From assembly GCA_049115495.1 (NCBI GenBank), contig JAGDZV010000001.1, positions 186,001 through 250,000 of the forward strand: a stretch of DNA of 64,000 nt, in the 5' to 3' direction. This stretch comes from JACPUW01 sp049115495. GTDB lineage: Bacteria; Bacteroidota; Bacteroidia; CAILMK01; JACPUW01. The notes under the pieces are model-generated. The model made no database searches. It was not told the DNA's origin and saw only the letters and a program-made list of their open reading frames with translations. The position numbers were made by a program, and so were the translations under genes. Shown here piece by piece: positions 9,205 through 18,103 of this stretch (position 1 is the stretch's first letter; every line of letters starts with the position of its first letter).

Positions 9205-12144
9205 ATGATAAGGTTTTTAAGTATTTCTATATTCCTACTTTTTAGTGTAAATCTTTCTGCGACTCATACCCTAGGTGGAACATATAGTTGGGAAGAAATT
9301 GGTCAGGACACATTCAAAGTTACCCTTACCATTTATAGAGATTGTAATGGTGTACGTCTTAGCAACTCGCCAATTACAGCTCAAACAATATGTGGAACAA
9401 AGAGGTTGAACACAACTCTTAGTGCTGGAGAAGATATAACTCCAGTTTGTAAAGAAGAGTGCTCAAGGTGCAACAATAGCAATTGTACTTTTAGGTATGG
9501 CATAGAGAAATATAACTTAACCACCATACTCATCGTTGATCAGTGGAGAAAGAATGGGTGTTGTACAGTTACGCTAAGTTGGTCACAATGTTGTAGATCA
9601 AAGAATATTACATCAGGCGGCGCAAATCAAAACCAATACTTAGAATCTACAATGTATATATGTGATACGTTAAATGATCAATCATCACCGCTATGGATGC
9701 AAAATCCACCATTAATTGTTTGCCTAGGTCGAGATCTTATTTACAATTTAGGAGCCCAAAATGTGAATAAATCAGATTCTTTGGTTTACTCATTTGCAGA
9801 ACCTAAAACCAGTGCAACGGGAAAAACAACATGGACGAATAACTACAGCTATGATAAGCCAATGGGCTATTTAGGTTTTCCAAGAACCAACTTACCTTTT
9901 CCAAGGGGAATCCATCTTGACTCTTTTTCAGGCATTTTTATGGTGCGACCTATGAAGCTAGAATATACCATACTTACAACTAAAGTCGAGGTTTATAGAA
10001 ATGGAAACTCACGTGGTGTTGTAATAAGAGAAAGTCCTTTAATCGTATTAAAATGCCCCGACAATAACCCTCCTGTTCTAAGTGGTGTCAATTGTTCAAC
10101 TCCAAAACCAAACCAATTCAAAGTAAACTTTTGTACCAATAGTTTAAATGTACTTGAGATATGTGTTAGCGACAAAGAAAAAGACGACGAAGTAAGGTAT
10201 GAGTATTCAACAGACATGAAGAATGCCAGCATAGAGTATGATAAAACTAATAAGAGACCAAGACTCCAAGTAAAATGGAAACCTTTGACTAGCGATGTTG
10301 GTAAAACATTTACTTTACATGTGAAAGCCATTGACAATGCTTGTCCTGTAAACGGCGAAACATCAAGAGTTTATACAATAAATGTAATTAAGGGCATAAA
10401 TTACTCAGTAGGTTCTTTTGCTGATAGCTGCAGTAATGGAAGCTTCTATTTTAAAAGTTTTGACACAACAAGAATGAGATGCGTAACATGGCAGCATAAA
10501 AGTAAATTCATTTCACCGTGTATTGACTCGCCTTATAGCGACACCGCTACTTTCAATTTCAAAAAGCCCGGTAACAAAACAATTAAACTGCATATCCCCA
10601 CAGTTGAAGGTTGCAAAATTGAAGATTCTATACCATTTTTAGTCGGCAACTATGCCACTTATATCTCACTGCTTAATGATACGACGGTATGTGCTTATGA
10701 TACTATTGATCTTAAAGCAAGGCTTAATAATCCAAATGGTGTTGCTTCTATTAATTGGAGCACAGGCTTGGTAACTAATAAATTGTTGAGTAACCAAAAA
10801 ATCGGCTTAGGCCAAGCAAATGCTCAAGTAATAGTAAACTATAAAGACAGTGCTTGTTCAGGGAGTGATACATCATTTATTACTGTGAACAAACCACATA
10901 TTTTATCATTTACAAAAAACATAAAAGTATGCCGTGCTGATAGCGATACGTTTAGATTTGAGCAACTCTATTATTATAATGATCTGGATTCTTTTGCAAC
11001 ATATATATGGAAAGATTCGGTCGGAAATTTAATTGACAGCACAAACAACCCGTATTTCATTTTCCCTTATAATGGTCAATATACATTTACTTCAATAGAT
11101 GGATTTGGATGCGCTAAAATCGATTCAATCAAATATAAATTACACGATAAAATTGAAAGATTCTATTTGATTGATTCACTGCTCTGTATCAATGCAGTAG
11201 ACACCATTAAAGCGCAAAGACCAAAATATGGGTCTCTAAAATGGTTTAAATCAGGAGGTAGTAGATTGCCGCTAGCATCAGATACTGTGGCCATAGTTCA
11301 AAAGCTCAACGATACGGCAAACTACAGGTTAGAATACACACAAAATGGTTCTGGTTGTAAGGCAATTAAGAGAGTGACCGCTTACCCTATTTACCCAAGC
11401 GACCCTAAATTTAGAATCACTGATAACCTTTGTTCTTATGATACATTTAAGGTTACAAGCAACTATAAGTCTAAAAGCTGGGCAATTGATGGGTTAATCG
11501 AAACTGGTAATTTTGAAGCTACACCAATTAAATACGGCTATAATAGCGGAGAGCTACAAATTAAATTCAGTGGTAGAGATTCAAACTATTGTCAATTAGA
11601 TTCTTTTACCACAATACAAATTCTCGAAACCCCAGTTACAAAAATTTGGGCGAAAGATTCATTACTAAAGAATGAAGTATTTTACCCTATTCCGAGCATA
11701 AAGCAAAAACACAACTACAGCTTTTTTTGGGAATTTGGCGATCCAGTTTTTATGACATTTAGTGATTACCAACCACAAGTAAGTTTTGATACATTAGGCA
11801 GCATAAGTGTAAGGTTAACGGTAAGCAATCAGAATAATGGCTGCACCACAAGTACCGTAAAAAAGAATGATATTGTGGTACAGAGGTTCCCTACTTCAAT
11901 TGAAACACCCAGGGTTGAAATCAATTTGTACCCTAACCCTTCAGATAACGTCATTTTTATTTCGTCGAAAACGTTCATCGAAGAAATTGAAGTATTTACT
12001 CTTGACGGGAAACTGATTTTTGAGAAGGATCTTAGTCCGTTTAACCAGAGCTTTAATGTGAAAAACCTTAAAAATGGAATGTATTTAGTGGTTTTGAAAA
12101 GTGATAATGTAATTAAAGAAAGAATGATATTCTCTAAACTGTAG
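9205..12144 (+). CDS. T9SS-exported protein, YRDC-type family, paralog 3
   Basis: 979-residue secreted protein starting 44 bp after paralog 2 and so probably co-transcribed with it. Signal peptide MIRFLSISIFLLFSVNLSA, then THTLGGTYSWEE and LTIYRDCNG. The cysteine set CKEECSRCNNSNC, GCCTVTLSW and QCCRSK is intact. YLGFPR...FPRGIHLD and VRPMKLE, then CPDNNPPVLSG and DNACPVNGE follow in the same order as in the neighbours. A long C-terminal half contains divergent Ig-like beta domains, one PKD-like stretch (WEFGDPVFM), and a type A sorting domain from LYPNPSDN (about 907) with KNLKNGMYLVVL near the end. N-terminal identity to paralog 2 is visibly higher than in the C-terminal half, as expected if duplicated proteins diversify distally. 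Function unknown. Confidence 0.87.
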   Translation: MIRFLSISIFLLFSVNLSATHTLGGTYSWEEIGQDTFKVTLTIYRDCNGVRLSNSPITAQTICGTKRLNTTLSAGEDITPVCKEECSRCNNSNCTFRYGIEKYNLTTILIVDQWRKNGCCTVTLSWSQCCRSKNITSGGANQNQYLESTMYICDTLNDQSSPLWMQNPPLIVCLGRDLIYNLGAQNVNKSDSLVYSFAEPKTSATGKTTWTNNYSYDKPMGYLGFPRTNLPFPRGIHLDSFSGIFMVRPMKLEYTILTTKVEVYRNGNSRGVVIRESPLIVLKCPDNNPPVLSGVNCSTPKPNQFKVNFCTNSLNVLEICVSDKEKDDEVRYEYSTDMKNASIEYDKTNKRPRLQVKWKPLTSDVGKTFTLHVKAIDNACPVNGETSRVYTINVIKGINYSVGSFADSCSNGSFYFKSFDTTRMRCVTWQHKSKFISPCIDSPYSDTATFNFKKPGNKTIKLHIPTVEGCKIEDSIPFLVGNYATYISLLNDTTVCAYDTIDLKARLNNPNGVASINWSTGLVTNKLLSNQKIGLGQANAQVIVNYKDSACSGSDTSFITVNKPHILSFTKNIKVCRADSDTFRFEQLYYYNDLDSFATYIWKDSVGNLIDSTNNPYFIFPYNGQYTFTSIDGFGCAKIDSIKYKLHDKIERFYLIDSLLCINAVDTIKAQRPKYGSLKWFKSGGSRLPLASDTVAIVQKLNDTANYRLEYTQNGSGCKAIKRVTAYPIYPSDPKFRITDNLCSYDTFKVTSNYKSKSWAIDGLIETGNFEATPIKYGYNSGELQIKFSGRDSNYCQLDSFTTIQILETPVTKIWAKDSLLKNEVFYPIPSIKQKHNYSFFWEFGDPVFMTFSDYQPQVSFDTLGSISVRLTVSNQNNGCTTSTVKKNDIVVQRFPTSIETPRVEINLYPNPSDNVIFISSKTFIEEIEVFTLDGKLIFEKDLSPFNQSFNVKNLKNGMYLVVLKSDNVIKERMIFSKL

Positions 12145-12166
12145 AATCAACGACCAAATACATCTA

Positions 12167-12189
12167 TTGTTAGACTAACAACACTTTTT
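12167..12189 (+). terminator. Weak hairpin with T-run after paralog 3
   Basis: TTGTT/AACAA arms (12167-12181) with a five-base loop, followed by a five-T run at 12185-12189, 23 bp after the paralog 3 stop. The stem is short, so termination is uncertain. Confidence 0.3.
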
Positions 12190-12241
12190 ATTCGGCTAAA
12201 ATATATTTATCTTGTGCATATTGCAGGTGTAATTAAAAACC

Positions 12242-12604
12242 ATGCTCATGAAAAAGATAAGTAGTTTAATAGCATACCCCTTAATTTTTGTGCTATCTAT
12301 TGGTTTTTTAATGGGGCAAAGTTCATTAGAGAATTCAGGCATTTGTAATAGTGAGACTATTGAGGTTGAAATATTTAATGGCCAACTAAAAATATTTAAC
12401 GATAACCGCACTAGTTACTTACTTAAAATATATTCAAAAGAAGGCCTGTTGGTTGTTTATGATCTTATAAATAAAAAAGAGTTTAATTTTAATAGTAATG
12501 ACTTTGACAGCGAAAAATATTTTTACTCAATAAAAATTGGAGAAACCCACATGAAAAAAGGTGTTATTAATACCATACCTAATAACCACTTAGCCGGTTC
12601 TTAA
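12242..12604 (+). CDS. Small secreted protein of unknown function
   Basis: 120-residue protein (118 from the alternative ATG at 12248). It has a signal peptide (KKISSLIAYPLIFVLSIGFLMGQ) and a mature part of about 90 residues predicted as beta strands: VEIFNGQLKIFN, YLLKIYSKEGLLVVYDL, YFYSIKIGETHMKKGVI. The last pattern resembles a stand-alone T9SS sorting-type beta sandwich (strand, GLLV turn, then a terminal K-rich strand), although the YPNP opening is missing. It lies between paralogs 3 and 4 of the secreted array and is followed by a strong terminator. It could be a truncated remnant of a former array member or a small partner protein; I do not recognise a named family. Confidence 0.65.
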   Translation: MLMKKISSLIAYPLIFVLSIGFLMGQSSLENSGICNSETIEVEIFNGQLKIFNDNRTSYLLKIYSKEGLLVVYDLINKKEFNFNSNDFDSEKYFYSIKIGETHMKKGVINTIPNNHLAGS

Positions 12605-12723
12605 GATTGGCTTTGGGTATGGTATTTCACAAATTCATCATCATTTATCAATTTTATAAAAGTAATAAGCTAAGTAATTTTTCATCAGCTAATATCAAAT
12701 AGTTTTCATTTAGTAGTCTTAAG

Positions 12724-12754
12724 AGTCGCCTATAAAATTTAGGCGACTTTTTTT
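12724..12754 (+). terminator. Rho-independent terminator
   Basis: Perfect 9-bp stem AGTCGCCTA / TAGGCGACT (12724-12732 and 12740-12748) with a seven-base loop and a run of seven T (12748-12754). It ends the transcript of the small secreted gene and probably of the array genes upstream, and separates them from paralog 4. Confidence 0.85.
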
Positions 12755-12775
12755 ATCTTAATCAGCAGTTTGTTT

Positions 12776-12808
12776 TTTGTTTTAATCAACATAAAAATCA
12801 AATATTTG
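12776..12808 (+). promoter_or_regulatory. Candidate Bacteroidota-type promoter of paralog 4
   Basis: TTTG at 12776-12779, then 21 bp, then AATATTTG at 12801-12808, one mismatch from the TAnnTTTG -7 consensus. It lies 37 bp before the ATG and directly after the terminator, and a purine-rich AAGGGGGTG stands at about 12826-12834. Assigned by motif only. Confidence 0.45.
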
Positions 12809-12844
12809 TAATTTATCTCTAAAAAAGGGGGTGAAAATCTTGGA

Positions 12845-15751
12845 ATGAAAAAACTACTGATAATAATTGTATTTGCAATTTGCATAGTAACTCTAGCTCT
12901 AGAAACAAGAGCAACTCATATTTCTGGCAGCGAAATTGAATGGACACGAATTGGACAAGACTCGCTACAATTAAAATTAACAACGTATAGAGATTGTAAT
13001 GGAATAGCTTTTAACGCAACCCAATTAACGATTTACAGTGCAAAGGATACTTTTAATGTTAATACTACAATTGATACTTCTGAGACAAAAAATATTACCC
13101 CACTGTGTAAAGGCATAAAAACAAGATGTGAAACCCCTGGAGCTAGCTTTAAGTTTGGCATAACAAAATATGTAGTCTCAGCTATTATCAATATAGATTC
13201 ATTAAAAAAATTGGGTTGGTGCGAAGCCAAAATAGCCTGGTCTAGTTGTTGTAGATCAAACCAAATAACAACGGGCTTGGCTAACAAAGAATTTTATATT
13301 GATGCTGATATAAATTTTTGCAACCTTGTAGACTTAAAGTGGAACCACAACCCACAACTTATTTTTTATTTAGGACAATCTTCAACAGAATACTTTGATA
13401 TTAACGTTTCTGATAACATTGATTCTATAAAATATCATTTCGTTCCTGCAAGAAAAGCCAAAGATTCGATTTTACTATATAACGGAAGTTATACCTATAA
13501 CAAACCGTTTAATTATTTAGGTTTTCCGAGAGATAGTATGGCTTTACCAAGAGGAATTCATCTCGATTCAAATTATGGCCAATTAAAATTTAGACCGATG
13601 AGAATCGAGAATGCAGTGGTAGTTGTAAAAGCAAGTGTTTATAAAAGTGGCAAGCTCATAGCATCGGCTATGCGAGATATAGTAATCATTGTTTTAAAAG
13701 GCAACAGTTATAATAACCCAGTATTATCTGATTTTGAACAAAATTTACCCAGCAAGTATGTTGATGATTTTTCTATTCGATATAAAAAACTTGTTTGTGG
13801 TAATAAACCTTTTTGTTTTGATATAGAATCCTTCGATCTTGACAATGCTGACTCAACAACAATTGAAATAATTAACTTGCCTAAAAACTCAAATTTTACA
13901 ATTAAAGATTCTAGTGCAAAATTTCAAGAGGGTTCGTTTTGCTGGGATCCAAAATCCTTAAAAACTAACTCAAAGGCAACTCTTGCGCTTGGGGTTAAAG
14001 ACAATAATTGTCCAGTTTATGCTAAAAATACTTTTTATTATGAGATGACTGTTTTTGACTCATTTAAAGTAAGACCAAAACATAGTATAAAACCACTTAA
14101 TAACTGTGGTAGTTACAGTTTTAAAGTTGTTGAAAAAGACAGTTTGCCTTTTCAATGGGTAAAATGGTTTATAAACGATACAGTGCTCATTAGCGAAAAA
14201 GATAGCTTTCACTACAGTTTTCAAAAAACTGGGGTTTACACAATTAAACTCATTGTTAATGATTGTAGAGAATTAGTTTTTTGGGATACGGTAAATGTAA
14301 AAAACACCAACGAACTAAGTATTGGTTTAAATGATTTGAAAATTTGCCCTTCAAACGACTATGAGTTAAGACCAGCGATTCTAGGTAATAAGGGCAATTT
14401 TTTACTTGAGTGGACCTTTGGTACATCGCTAGAGTATGTAACTACCTTAAAACGAGATACTCTAGAATTTAAAAACTCACTTATTACCAAATATGTAGAA
14501 GATAGTGTTTGGCTCAAGGTTTCAGACTCAGTTGGCTGCACGGTTGATACGGGTATCAATGTAATCATAAAGCATCTCGTTAAAACGGATATTCAACCTG
14601 ATGATTCGGTTTGTTCTCAAATTAAATCAAAATGGTTAAACATATATATCTATGGCGGAGTTTGGAGCGGTGCTGGAATTTTTGACAATAAAATTATTAA
14701 CACTGATAGTATGATCCTTGGCAATAACTTATATACTTTTTCTTATCAAAGCCGTGAACTTTGTATTTTAGATACTGCCATTATCAAGCTAAAAAAATCT
14801 CCAAGAGTTTACGCAGGAGGTGACTTTATATCTTGCACAAGCGGAGACACAATCCACTTGAAAGGAGAACCAAAAGGAGGAATTTGGACAGGGCAAGGAG
14901 TTACATCAGCTGGGATATTTAACCCTGTAAATTTGAGTGTTGGACAAACAAACCTTTATTACAGTTTTGATTCAGCTGGATGTAGGTCTAGTGATAAAAT
15001 AAAGGCGAAAATTTTTGATTCAAAACCAGATGTTTCAGTAACAGAGGAAATAATTAGATGCATTAACGGTGATTCTGCAACCTTTATAGCTTCAAAACCA
15101 GGTGGCTACTGGACTATTGAAGGTTCAAGGTTTTATACTAACCCCTTGGTTCTTTATCCAAACGACTATGAAGTTGGAAAAATAAATCCTAGATACACAT
15201 ATACCGATGCCAATAAATGCAGAACTACAAAAGAGTCTAGCTTCATTATAAATAACATTTTTGCGCCTTCATTTACTTTAAATAAAGATTCTTTAAGGAT
15301 AAATGACACCTTAATTGCCACAAACACTTCAGATTTTAATCGATGGATTGATATTACCTGGGAATTTGGAACACCCGTACTTGAGTCATCAACAGATGAT
15401 GTATTCATAAAAGTTATGGATACAACAGGTATTTTTGACATTAACCTAGTTTCAAAACATAACAAAACTGAATGTACAGATACGCTCACAAAGCAATTGT
15501 CTGTTGGTTTTCCTGTTGGTTTAAATCCAAGCTTTAATGAGGTTAGAATTTTTCCTAACCCCGTAAAAAATGTGTTAAGAATTAATTCGAAAGCAAAACA
15601 GTTTAATGTTAGACTGACTACTATTCAAGGTCAAACTTTAATTACTTCAAATGAGTTTCAAATTGACGTTAATGCATTACCAAATGGCATGTATATAGCC
15701 ATTATTGAAATTAACGATGAGATTTTTACGCGTCGTTTTATTAAGAATTAG
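12845..15751 (+). CDS. T9SS-exported protein, YRDC-type family, paralog 4
   Basis: 968-residue secreted protein with signal peptide (MKKLLIIIVFAICIVTLA), THISGSEIEWTR and LTTYRDCNG. The family order is kept: YLGFPR...LPRGIHLD, FRPMRIEN, DNNCPVYAK, NCGSYSFKV. Its cysteine pattern has eroded. The third and fourth cysteines of the CxxxCxRCxxxxC cluster are gone (RCETPGASFKFG), GCC has become WCEAKIAW, and the CPDN block reads GNSYNNPVLSDF. The C-terminal half has GGVWSGAGIFD and GGIWTGQGVTSA repeats as in paralog 2, then a type A sorting domain from IFPNPVKN (about 901). It has its own candidate promoter downstream of a terminator and ends 7 bp from the convergent peroxidase gene. Function unknown. 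Confidence 0.87.
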   Translation: MKKLLIIIVFAICIVTLALETRATHISGSEIEWTRIGQDSLQLKLTTYRDCNGIAFNATQLTIYSAKDTFNVNTTIDTSETKNITPLCKGIKTRCETPGASFKFGITKYVVSAIINIDSLKKLGWCEAKIAWSSCCRSNQITTGLANKEFYIDADINFCNLVDLKWNHNPQLIFYLGQSSTEYFDINVSDNIDSIKYHFVPARKAKDSILLYNGSYTYNKPFNYLGFPRDSMALPRGIHLDSNYGQLKFRPMRIENAVVVVKASVYKSGKLIASAMRDIVIIVLKGNSYNNPVLSDFEQNLPSKYVDDFSIRYKKLVCGNKPFCFDIESFDLDNADSTTIEIINLPKNSNFTIKDSSAKFQEGSFCWDPKSLKTNSKATLALGVKDNNCPVYAKNTFYYEMTVFDSFKVRPKHSIKPLNNCGSYSFKVVEKDSLPFQWVKWFINDTVLISEKDSFHYSFQKTGVYTIKLIVNDCRELVFWDTVNVKNTNELSIGLNDLKICPSNDYELRPAILGNKGNFLLEWTFGTSLEYVTTLKRDTLEFKNSLITKYVEDSVWLKVSDSVGCTVDTGINVIIKHLVKTDIQPDDSVCSQIKSKWLNIYIYGGVWSGAGIFDNKIINTDSMILGNNLYTFSYQSRELCILDTAIIKLKKSPRVYAGGDFISCTSGDTIHLKGEPKGGIWTGQGVTSAGIFNPVNLSVGQTNLYYSFDSAGCRSSDKIKAKIFDSKPDVSVTEEIIRCINGDSATFIASKPGGYWTIEGSRFYTNPLVLYPNDYEVGKINPRYTYTDANKCRTTKESSFIINNIFAPSFTLNKDSLRINDTLIATNTSDFNRWIDITWEFGTPVLESSTDDVFIKVMDTTGIFDINLVSKHNKTECTDTLTKQLSVGFPVGLNPSFNEVRIFPNPVKNVLRINSKAKQFNVRLTTIQGQTLITSNEFQIDVNALPNGMYIAIIEINDEIFTRRFIKN

Positions 15752-15758
15752 AAGCAGT

Positions 15759-16790
15759 TTATTTTGCGTGATTTCTGGTAAACTGATAATCATTAAGGGT
15801 TTGCAAAAAAGCAAGTAATGAATTGATATCTTCCTTAGAAAGCTTTTTTTCACCTTTTGGCACAAGCCGTCTATCAAGCGTGGGCGACTTTTTTATTGCA
15901 TTATTATAGTGAGAAATAACTTCTTCTAAGGTCTTAAACCTACCATCGTGCATATAGGGTGCAGTAAAAGACAGATTTCGCAGATTAGGCGTTTTGTATT
16001 TCCCTATATCCAAACTGTCAAAAGTTATCCTAAACCTTCCTTTTTCAATTCCAAAGAGTGTATCGTTTTTGTAACTTGAATCTAGTCCGTTGTTATGATA
16101 AAAATTATCAGTAAACAATCCTTCGGTATGGCAGCTTGCGCATTGCGCCTTATACAAGTTGTAGCCGGCTTGCTCAGCGGCTGTAAATGTTGCTTCTCCC
16201 CTTTTTACCTGATCATATTTGCTATTAAAGCTAGTTAGCGAACGCATATATTGCGATAATGCATTTGAAACTTCATAAAATTTAAAGTTCTCAACCTCAA
16301 AAGTTTCTTTAAAAAGAGATGGATATTCTGGGTGCTCGTTAAGCTTCATCACCAAAGCTCCTAGGTCTTGGGCCATTTCATCTTCATGTGCAATAGGGCC
16401 TGAATTCAAAAACTCAAGGTTTGGTGCGCCACCATCCCAAAAAAGTGAATCAACAAAACCAACATTATGCAGTGCGGGTGAATTTCTCAGCAATCTATTG
16501 CCCGATAATGAACTTGTACGTTGAGCAATGCCATCGCTAAAGCTTTTGCTTGGCATATGGCAACTGGCACAAGAAATATTATTACTTGAGGATAGAATTG
16601 GATCAAAAAACAACTTTTTCCCCAATGCTACTCCCTTATTAGTTGTCAAATTGTATTTGGGCTCATCAATTTTTTCATTGATATAATCAGGTATTCCAAA
16701 ATCAAACAAAGTATCTTGATCTCCTGATCTTGAGCAACTAGAAATAAGAAGTATTAAGATAATCAAAAAATAGAAAGCCAGTTGTTTCAT
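15759..16790 (-). CDS. Di-haem cytochrome c peroxidase family lipoprotein
   Basis: 343-residue periplasmic lipoprotein (lipobox LISSC, Cys about 19) with two c-type haem sites, CASCHMPSKSFSD and CASCHTEGLFTD, in the spacing of bacterial CcpA/MauG proteins. The terminal FKTLEEVISHYN and the interdomain KTPNLRNLSFTAPYMHDGR stretch are typical of the family. It should reduce hydrogen peroxide with electrons from a small periplasmic donor, or act as a MauG-like oxidase. ATG 16790 is preferred over TTG 16811 because the signal sequence begins there. It is convergent with paralog 4. Peroxidase and MauG-like activities cannot be separated here. Confidence 0.9.
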   Translation of the reverse strand: MKQLAFYFLIILILLISSCSRSGDQDTLFDFGIPDYINEKIDEPKYNLTTNKGVALGKKLFFDPILSSSNNISCASCHMPSKSFSDGIAQRTSSLSGNRLLRNSPALHNVGFVDSLFWDGGAPNLEFLNSGPIAHEDEMAQDLGALVMKLNEHPEYPSLFKETFEVENFKFYEVSNALSQYMRSLTSFNSKYDQVKRGEATFTAAEQAGYNLYKAQCASCHTEGLFTDNFYHNNGLDSSYKNDTLFGIEKGRFRITFDSLDIGKYKTPNLRNLSFTAPYMHDGRFKTLEEVISHYNNAIKKSPTLDRRLVPKGEKKLSKEDINSLLAFLQTLNDYQFTRNHAK

Positions 16791-16870
16791 TATACCAGAC
16801 AAAATAAACAATTAAAGAACGATTATTTAGTGCAATAAGTTACCAATGCATCCTAAAGTATATTTGATTC

Positions 16871-18103
16871 ATGAAATTGAAGTTTTCTATTTTCCTAGCC
16901 ATTTTAATCGGTCTTTTTTCTTGTAAAAACAAACCTGTTATTACTGAAGAACATTTTCATATTCCAAATGGAAAATATTTGGGGATGCTCGATATTCAAG
17001 GAAATGATCTGCCCTTCATATTTGAAATTGACTCAAACCGAAATTTCATTCTTTACAACGGCGAAGAAAGCTTTACCATTGAAAACCCTGAATTTGAAGC
17101 TGATTCTGTTGTAGTTCCGCTACACATTTTTGACACAAAACTTACCTTAACTTGGATTGAAACTGAGGCTACCTTTATTGGATATTGGCAAAAGAACTAT
17201 GTAAAAGATTACAAGATTAAGTTGTACGCACAACCATTTAAAGAAGAAGCCATAAATGAAGAAGAAGCCATTGGCGCAGCTTTTTTAGACTCAAAATACC
17301 GAGTATATTTTGAATCTATGCTTTCTGACTCAACGGTTTCAATAGGTGAGTTTAGCCAAAACAGCAACAACCTAAGCGGAACATTTTTAACCACCACTGG
17401 TGATTACCGCTATTTACGCGGTAGCGTTTACAACAATGAACTAAAGCTTTTTACGTTTGATGGCGAACACGCTTTTGTGTTTACGGCAGAGGTGGATTCT
17501 ACTGGTGTTATTAATGGTCATTTCTATAGTGGTAAAACCTGGCACGAAACCTGGACGGCATTTCCAGACGAAAATGTAGAACTTGAAGATGCTTCAACCC
17601 TAACCTATCTTAATGAAGGTTTTGAAACCGTTGATTTTAGCGGTATTGGTTTGAAAGGTGATTCTATTAACCTTAAAAGTGTTGAGTTTGAAAATAAAGC
17701 TTTGATTGTGCAGATTATGGGAACCTGGTGCCCAAATTGTATGGATGAGACGGCATTTTTGAGCCAATGGTATAAAAATCAAAAACCCGATGGCATTGAA
17801 GTAGTTTCACTTGCTTTTGAGAGAAAGGACAATTTTCAATACGCTAAAAAAAGGCTTAATGCATTAAAAGAAAGATATGATATTAAATATCCTTTACTTT
17901 TTGTGGGCGGCTCTGATAAGCAAGAAGCAGCTGAAAAACTACCCGCATTAAGTAGTGTAATTGCCTACCCAACTTTAATATTTATGGATAAAGATCATAA
18001 AGCAACGCATATTCACACAGGTTTTAATGGCCCTGGAACCGGTGAATATTATGAGCGTTGGAAATTGGATTTTGAAAAACGTGTAAATGAATTAGTAAAC
18101 TAA
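16871..18103 (+). CDS. TlpA-like thioredoxin-fold lipoprotein
   Basis: 410-residue lipoprotein (lipobox GLFSC, Cys 18). The first 240 residues are beta-rich and resemble the DUF4369-type N-terminal region common in Bacteroidota TlpA proteins. The C-terminal thioredoxin domain begins near residue 255 and carries the active-site CPNC in GTWCPNCMDE (about 287-290), with the cis-proline loop AYPTLIFMD near residue 370. It probably works as a periplasmic thiol-disulfide reductase. The next gene overlaps the stop (TAATG), so the two are translated together. A TATATTTG box lies at 16859, very close to the start. No cytochrome c maturation genes are adjacent. Confidence 0.88.
   Translation: MKLKFSIFLAILIGLFSCKNKPVITEEHFHIPNGKYLGMLDIQGNDLPFIFEIDSNRNFILYNGEESFTIENPEFEADSVVVPLHIFDTKLTLTWIETEATFIGYWQKNYVKDYKIKLYAQPFKEEAINEEEAIGAAFLDSKYRVYFESMLSDSTVSIGEFSQNSNNLSGTFLTTTGDYRYLRGSVYNNELKLFTFDGEHAFVFTAEVDSTGVINGHFYSGKTWHETWTAFPDENVELEDASTLTYLNEGFETVDFSGIGLKGDSINLKSVEFENKALIVQIMGTWCPNCMDETAFLSQWYKNQKPDGIEVVSLAFERKDNFQYAKKRLNALKERYDIKYPLLFVGGSDKQEAAEKLPALSSVIAYPTLIFMDKDHKATHIHTGFNGPGTGEYYERWKLDFEKRVNELVN

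Noticed and set aside
9993..10337. A 114-codon open frame on the minus strand
   Set aside because: It lies wholly opposite paralog 3, which has clear domains and codon pattern; the antisense frame shows none.
16859..16866. TATATTTG as a promoter for the TlpA-like gene
   Set aside because: It matches TAnnTTTG exactly but is only 5 bp from the ATG and has no TTTG box at the right distance; a leaderless start is possible but not supported.
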